A stretch of DNA of 64,000 nucleotides from an uncultured Enterobacterales bacterium. Lineage in GTDB: Bacteria; Pseudomonadota; Gammaproteobacteria; Enterobacterales; CALYQQ01. The notes below the pieces were generated by a model that had not been told where the DNA came from, did no database searches, and saw only the letters and a program-made list of their open reading frames with translations. The first letter of the stretch is position 1, and each line of letters starts with the position of its first letter. The stretch lies in contig CALYQQ010000014.1 in assembly GCA_945288535.1 (NCBI GenBank), forward strand, positions 1 to 64,000, read 5' to 3'. Of the stretch, positions 62,364 through 64,000 are shown piece after piece. The translations under genes and the position numbers were made by a program.

Positions 62364-63257
62364 TAATAACCATATTTAACTCTATTTTACTACTATAATT
62401 TTACCACTATTAATTTTAAATAATATTTAATCTGAATCTCTCTTTTATAATAGATTTTATTTATCGGATATTTATTTACTTTATTCATAAAAATGATTAT
62501 TTCAATCAGTATAGTGGAAACCGCCGTATAGATTATTTTATTAATTAAATACAAACCTCTTAATTGTTAATCATCATATCTAATTAAATAATTTTCTCTT
62601 CTTTCTTATCTAGTTGAAAAATATGTAACATAGCATCTATTTTCTATAATACTATCGTCTAACCAATAATATATTTATTAATGCTGAATAGAATGCTTAA
62701 ATTATGAAAAAATGGCGCATTAATAGGATAACTATATACTAAGTGCCTAGATTCGGCATACCTGGTGTCATCAGTCATATTATCTAACTTAGCAATAGCG
62801 TGTAATTGTTAAATTGATGTGCTTGCAATCTAGCGACCATCTGAACTCACTAAATTGCTTCAATAAATAATAAGTATAACGGCTTATATTACTTTTTTTG
62901 AAAAAATAGAAAATATAATGGCCTATTAACAAAGCTATTAACCGTATCAAGATCGAGCCGATAAACCAAGACGACTTGCAAAAGGAGATTAAATGAAGCT
63001 ACATAACAATATTCCCTATAATAAATAATAGGGATAAATAAAATATAAACCACATCATAGTAGATATTAAACATAGCTGTAAATAATATGTACTATAATC
63101 AATAGCTATTCTTAAATAATCATTCTTACATAGCCACTATGTAAATATATTATAAATTCAGTATATTTTAATTAAATATGTCTGGTTTATTTCTCTATTT
63201 TGACTTAAAAAATAGATATCATTGTATATACAATATATGATTGTATTTAAATTATTA
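62364..63257. other. Gap between grxB and sbcC with possible operon relic
   Basis: About 890 bp with no intact gene. At 62919-62996 a start-less frame ends in plausible protein sequence, and its TGA overlaps an ATG with a good AAAGGAG site at 62993, whose frame stops after 11 codons. This looks like a decayed gene junction. Confidence 0.5.
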
Positions 63258-64000
63258 TCAATGTGTTAATTGAAAACAGCGTTCAAGACGACTAAACCCT
63301 AAACCATTCACCTTGGTAACTTTAATTTGCACCTGGATCCGTTCCTTAATTGCATCAATATGGCTAATGATACCAATCATTTTACCAGAGGCATTTAAAT
63401 TATCCAGCGCATCTAAAGCTATATCTAATGTTTGCGTATCCAAAGAACCAAATCCTTCATCAAGGAATAATGTATCAATGGTAGTTTTATGACTCACTAA
63501 ATCCGATAAAGCCAACGCTAGTGATAAACTTACTAAAAAACTTTCACCACCTGATAGTGTATGCGTATCACGTACTGCTTCAGCTTGCCAACTATCAATC
63601 ACTTGTAATTCTAATTGATCACTTGCTTTTCGTCGTAAAATATAACGTCCATATAAACGTGTTAATTGTTTATTAGCTAAATAAACCAAATTATCTAGCG
63701 TTAATCCTTGAGCAAATCGGCGGAAACGATTACCATCGGCTGAGCCAATCAACTCATTGAGTAGCGCCCAATCTGCAACACATTGTTCATTTTGTTTTAT
63801 TTGTTGCAGTAATTCTTGGTGTCTGATACCGCGTTTCGCATCAGCATTAAGTTGTTCATTAATTTCACCTTGTCGTAATGTGTTATCTTTAATTTCCGCC
63901 TGAATTTGTGCTATTGTTTCTACAAGATCTTCAGAAGGAATATCACTTGTTAGGCAGGCAAATTGACATTGCCGATGTTGTATAATTTGTTCATTAAGTT
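63258..64000 (-). CDS. sbcC: SbcC, ATPase subunit of the SbcCD nuclease (C-terminal part)
   Basis: Partial: the frame stays open to the right edge of the window, so the N-terminus lies outside. SbcC is an SMC/Rad50-like ATPase that with SbcD cuts DNA hairpins and protein-blocked ends. Visible are the end of the coiled coil (many Gln, Glu, Lys and Asn residues), then the C-terminal ATPase lobe with NELIGSADGNRFRRFAQGL, the ABC signature LSGGESFLVSLSLALALSD and Walker B with D-loop DTLFLDEGFGSLD. An internal TTG at 63752 is not a start, since conserved sequence continues upstream of it. Confidence 0.95.
   Translation of the reverse strand, partial: LNEQIIQHRQCQFACLTSDIPSEDLVETIAQIQAEIKDNTLRQGEINEQLNADAKRGIRHQELLQQIKQNEQCVADWALLNELIGSADGNRFRRFAQGLTLDNLVYLANKQLTRLYGRYILRRKASDQLELQVIDSWQAEAVRDTHTLSGGESFLVSLSLALALSDLVSHKTTIDTLFLDEGFGSLDTQTLDIALDALDNLNASGKMIGIISHIDAIKERIQVQIKVTKVNGLGFSRLERCFQLTH

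Noticed and set aside
62889..63074. 61-codon minus-strand frame
   Set aside because: No ribosome site, and the plus-strand frames in the same place look more like a gene remnant.
63750..63752. TTG as the start of a short SbcC-like protein
   Set aside because: Conserved SbcC sequence (WALLNEL) continues upstream in the same frame to the window edge, so the gene is simply cut by the window.

Overview
The window is chromosome from an AT-rich gammaproteobacterium of the order Enterobacterales. Nearly every housekeeping protein reads as a close relative of its Escherichia coli counterpart, and several neighbourhoods are conserved (cysS/ppiB-lpxH, rluD-pgeF-clpB with bamD, pepN/pncB-asnS-aspC, aspS-nudB-yebC-ruvC/ruvAB, cmoAB, yecM/argS). 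The low G+C, long gene-poor gaps, an FmdB-type zinc-ribbon gene before aspS and at least one fresh pseudogene fit the Morganellaceae (Proteus/Providencia/Arsenophonus side), perhaps a host-associated member. That placement is inference. No rRNA operon, prophage, insertion sequence or CRISPR array was seen.

Layout. 1-6.7 kb: tRNA-Arg(TCT) with a strong promoter, folD, cysS, ppiB-lpxH and a nadR-pnuC operon preceded by two mirrored NadR-box-like sites. 7-14.6 kb: a chaperone-usher fimbrial cluster on the minus strand (major pilin, usher, chaperone, two minor pilins, tip-adhesin-like protein). It is broken up by AT-rich gaps and by an 8-bp tandem repeat. 16-22.2 kb: clpB with a sigma-32-like promoter, an unknown small gene, pgeF, rluD and bamD. 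22.6-30.3 kb: pepN, pncB, asnS, aspC and grxA, with no ompF between asnS and aspC. 30.5-37 kb: ruvB-ruvA, a nicotinamidase gene split by one in-frame TGA, then ruvC, yebC, nudB, aspS and an FmdB-family gene. 37.3-51.6 kb: cmoA-cmoB, ybiI, a PatB/MalY aminotransferase, yecM, argS, ompA, murJ, yceB, rlmG-ycdY, ycdX and tRNA-Ser(GGA). 51.6-64 kb is sparse: two MATE transporters, a putative porin, an HxlR regulator with an NAD(P)-binding oxidoreductase, a Grx2-like protein with a CPFS active site, and the 3' part of sbcC running off the edge.

How genes work together. NadR, PnuC, PncB and the broken nicotinamidase are all NAD salvage functions. The riboside route (PnuC then NadR) and the nicotinate route (PncB) look intact, while nicotinamide deamidation looks lost. 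RuvA, RuvB and RuvC act together on Holliday junctions. CmoA and CmoB make the wobble uridine-34 modification. PpiB, BamD, OmpA and LpxH serve the outer membrane and folding, and MurJ serves wall synthesis.

No clearly new multi-gene system was found. The best leads are regulatory or degenerative: the mirrored NadR boxes, the one-stop nicotinamidase pseudogene, a duplicated hxlR promoter segment, the fimbrial tandem repeat, and terminator-like hairpins in gene-free gaps that may mark small RNAs or vanished genes.
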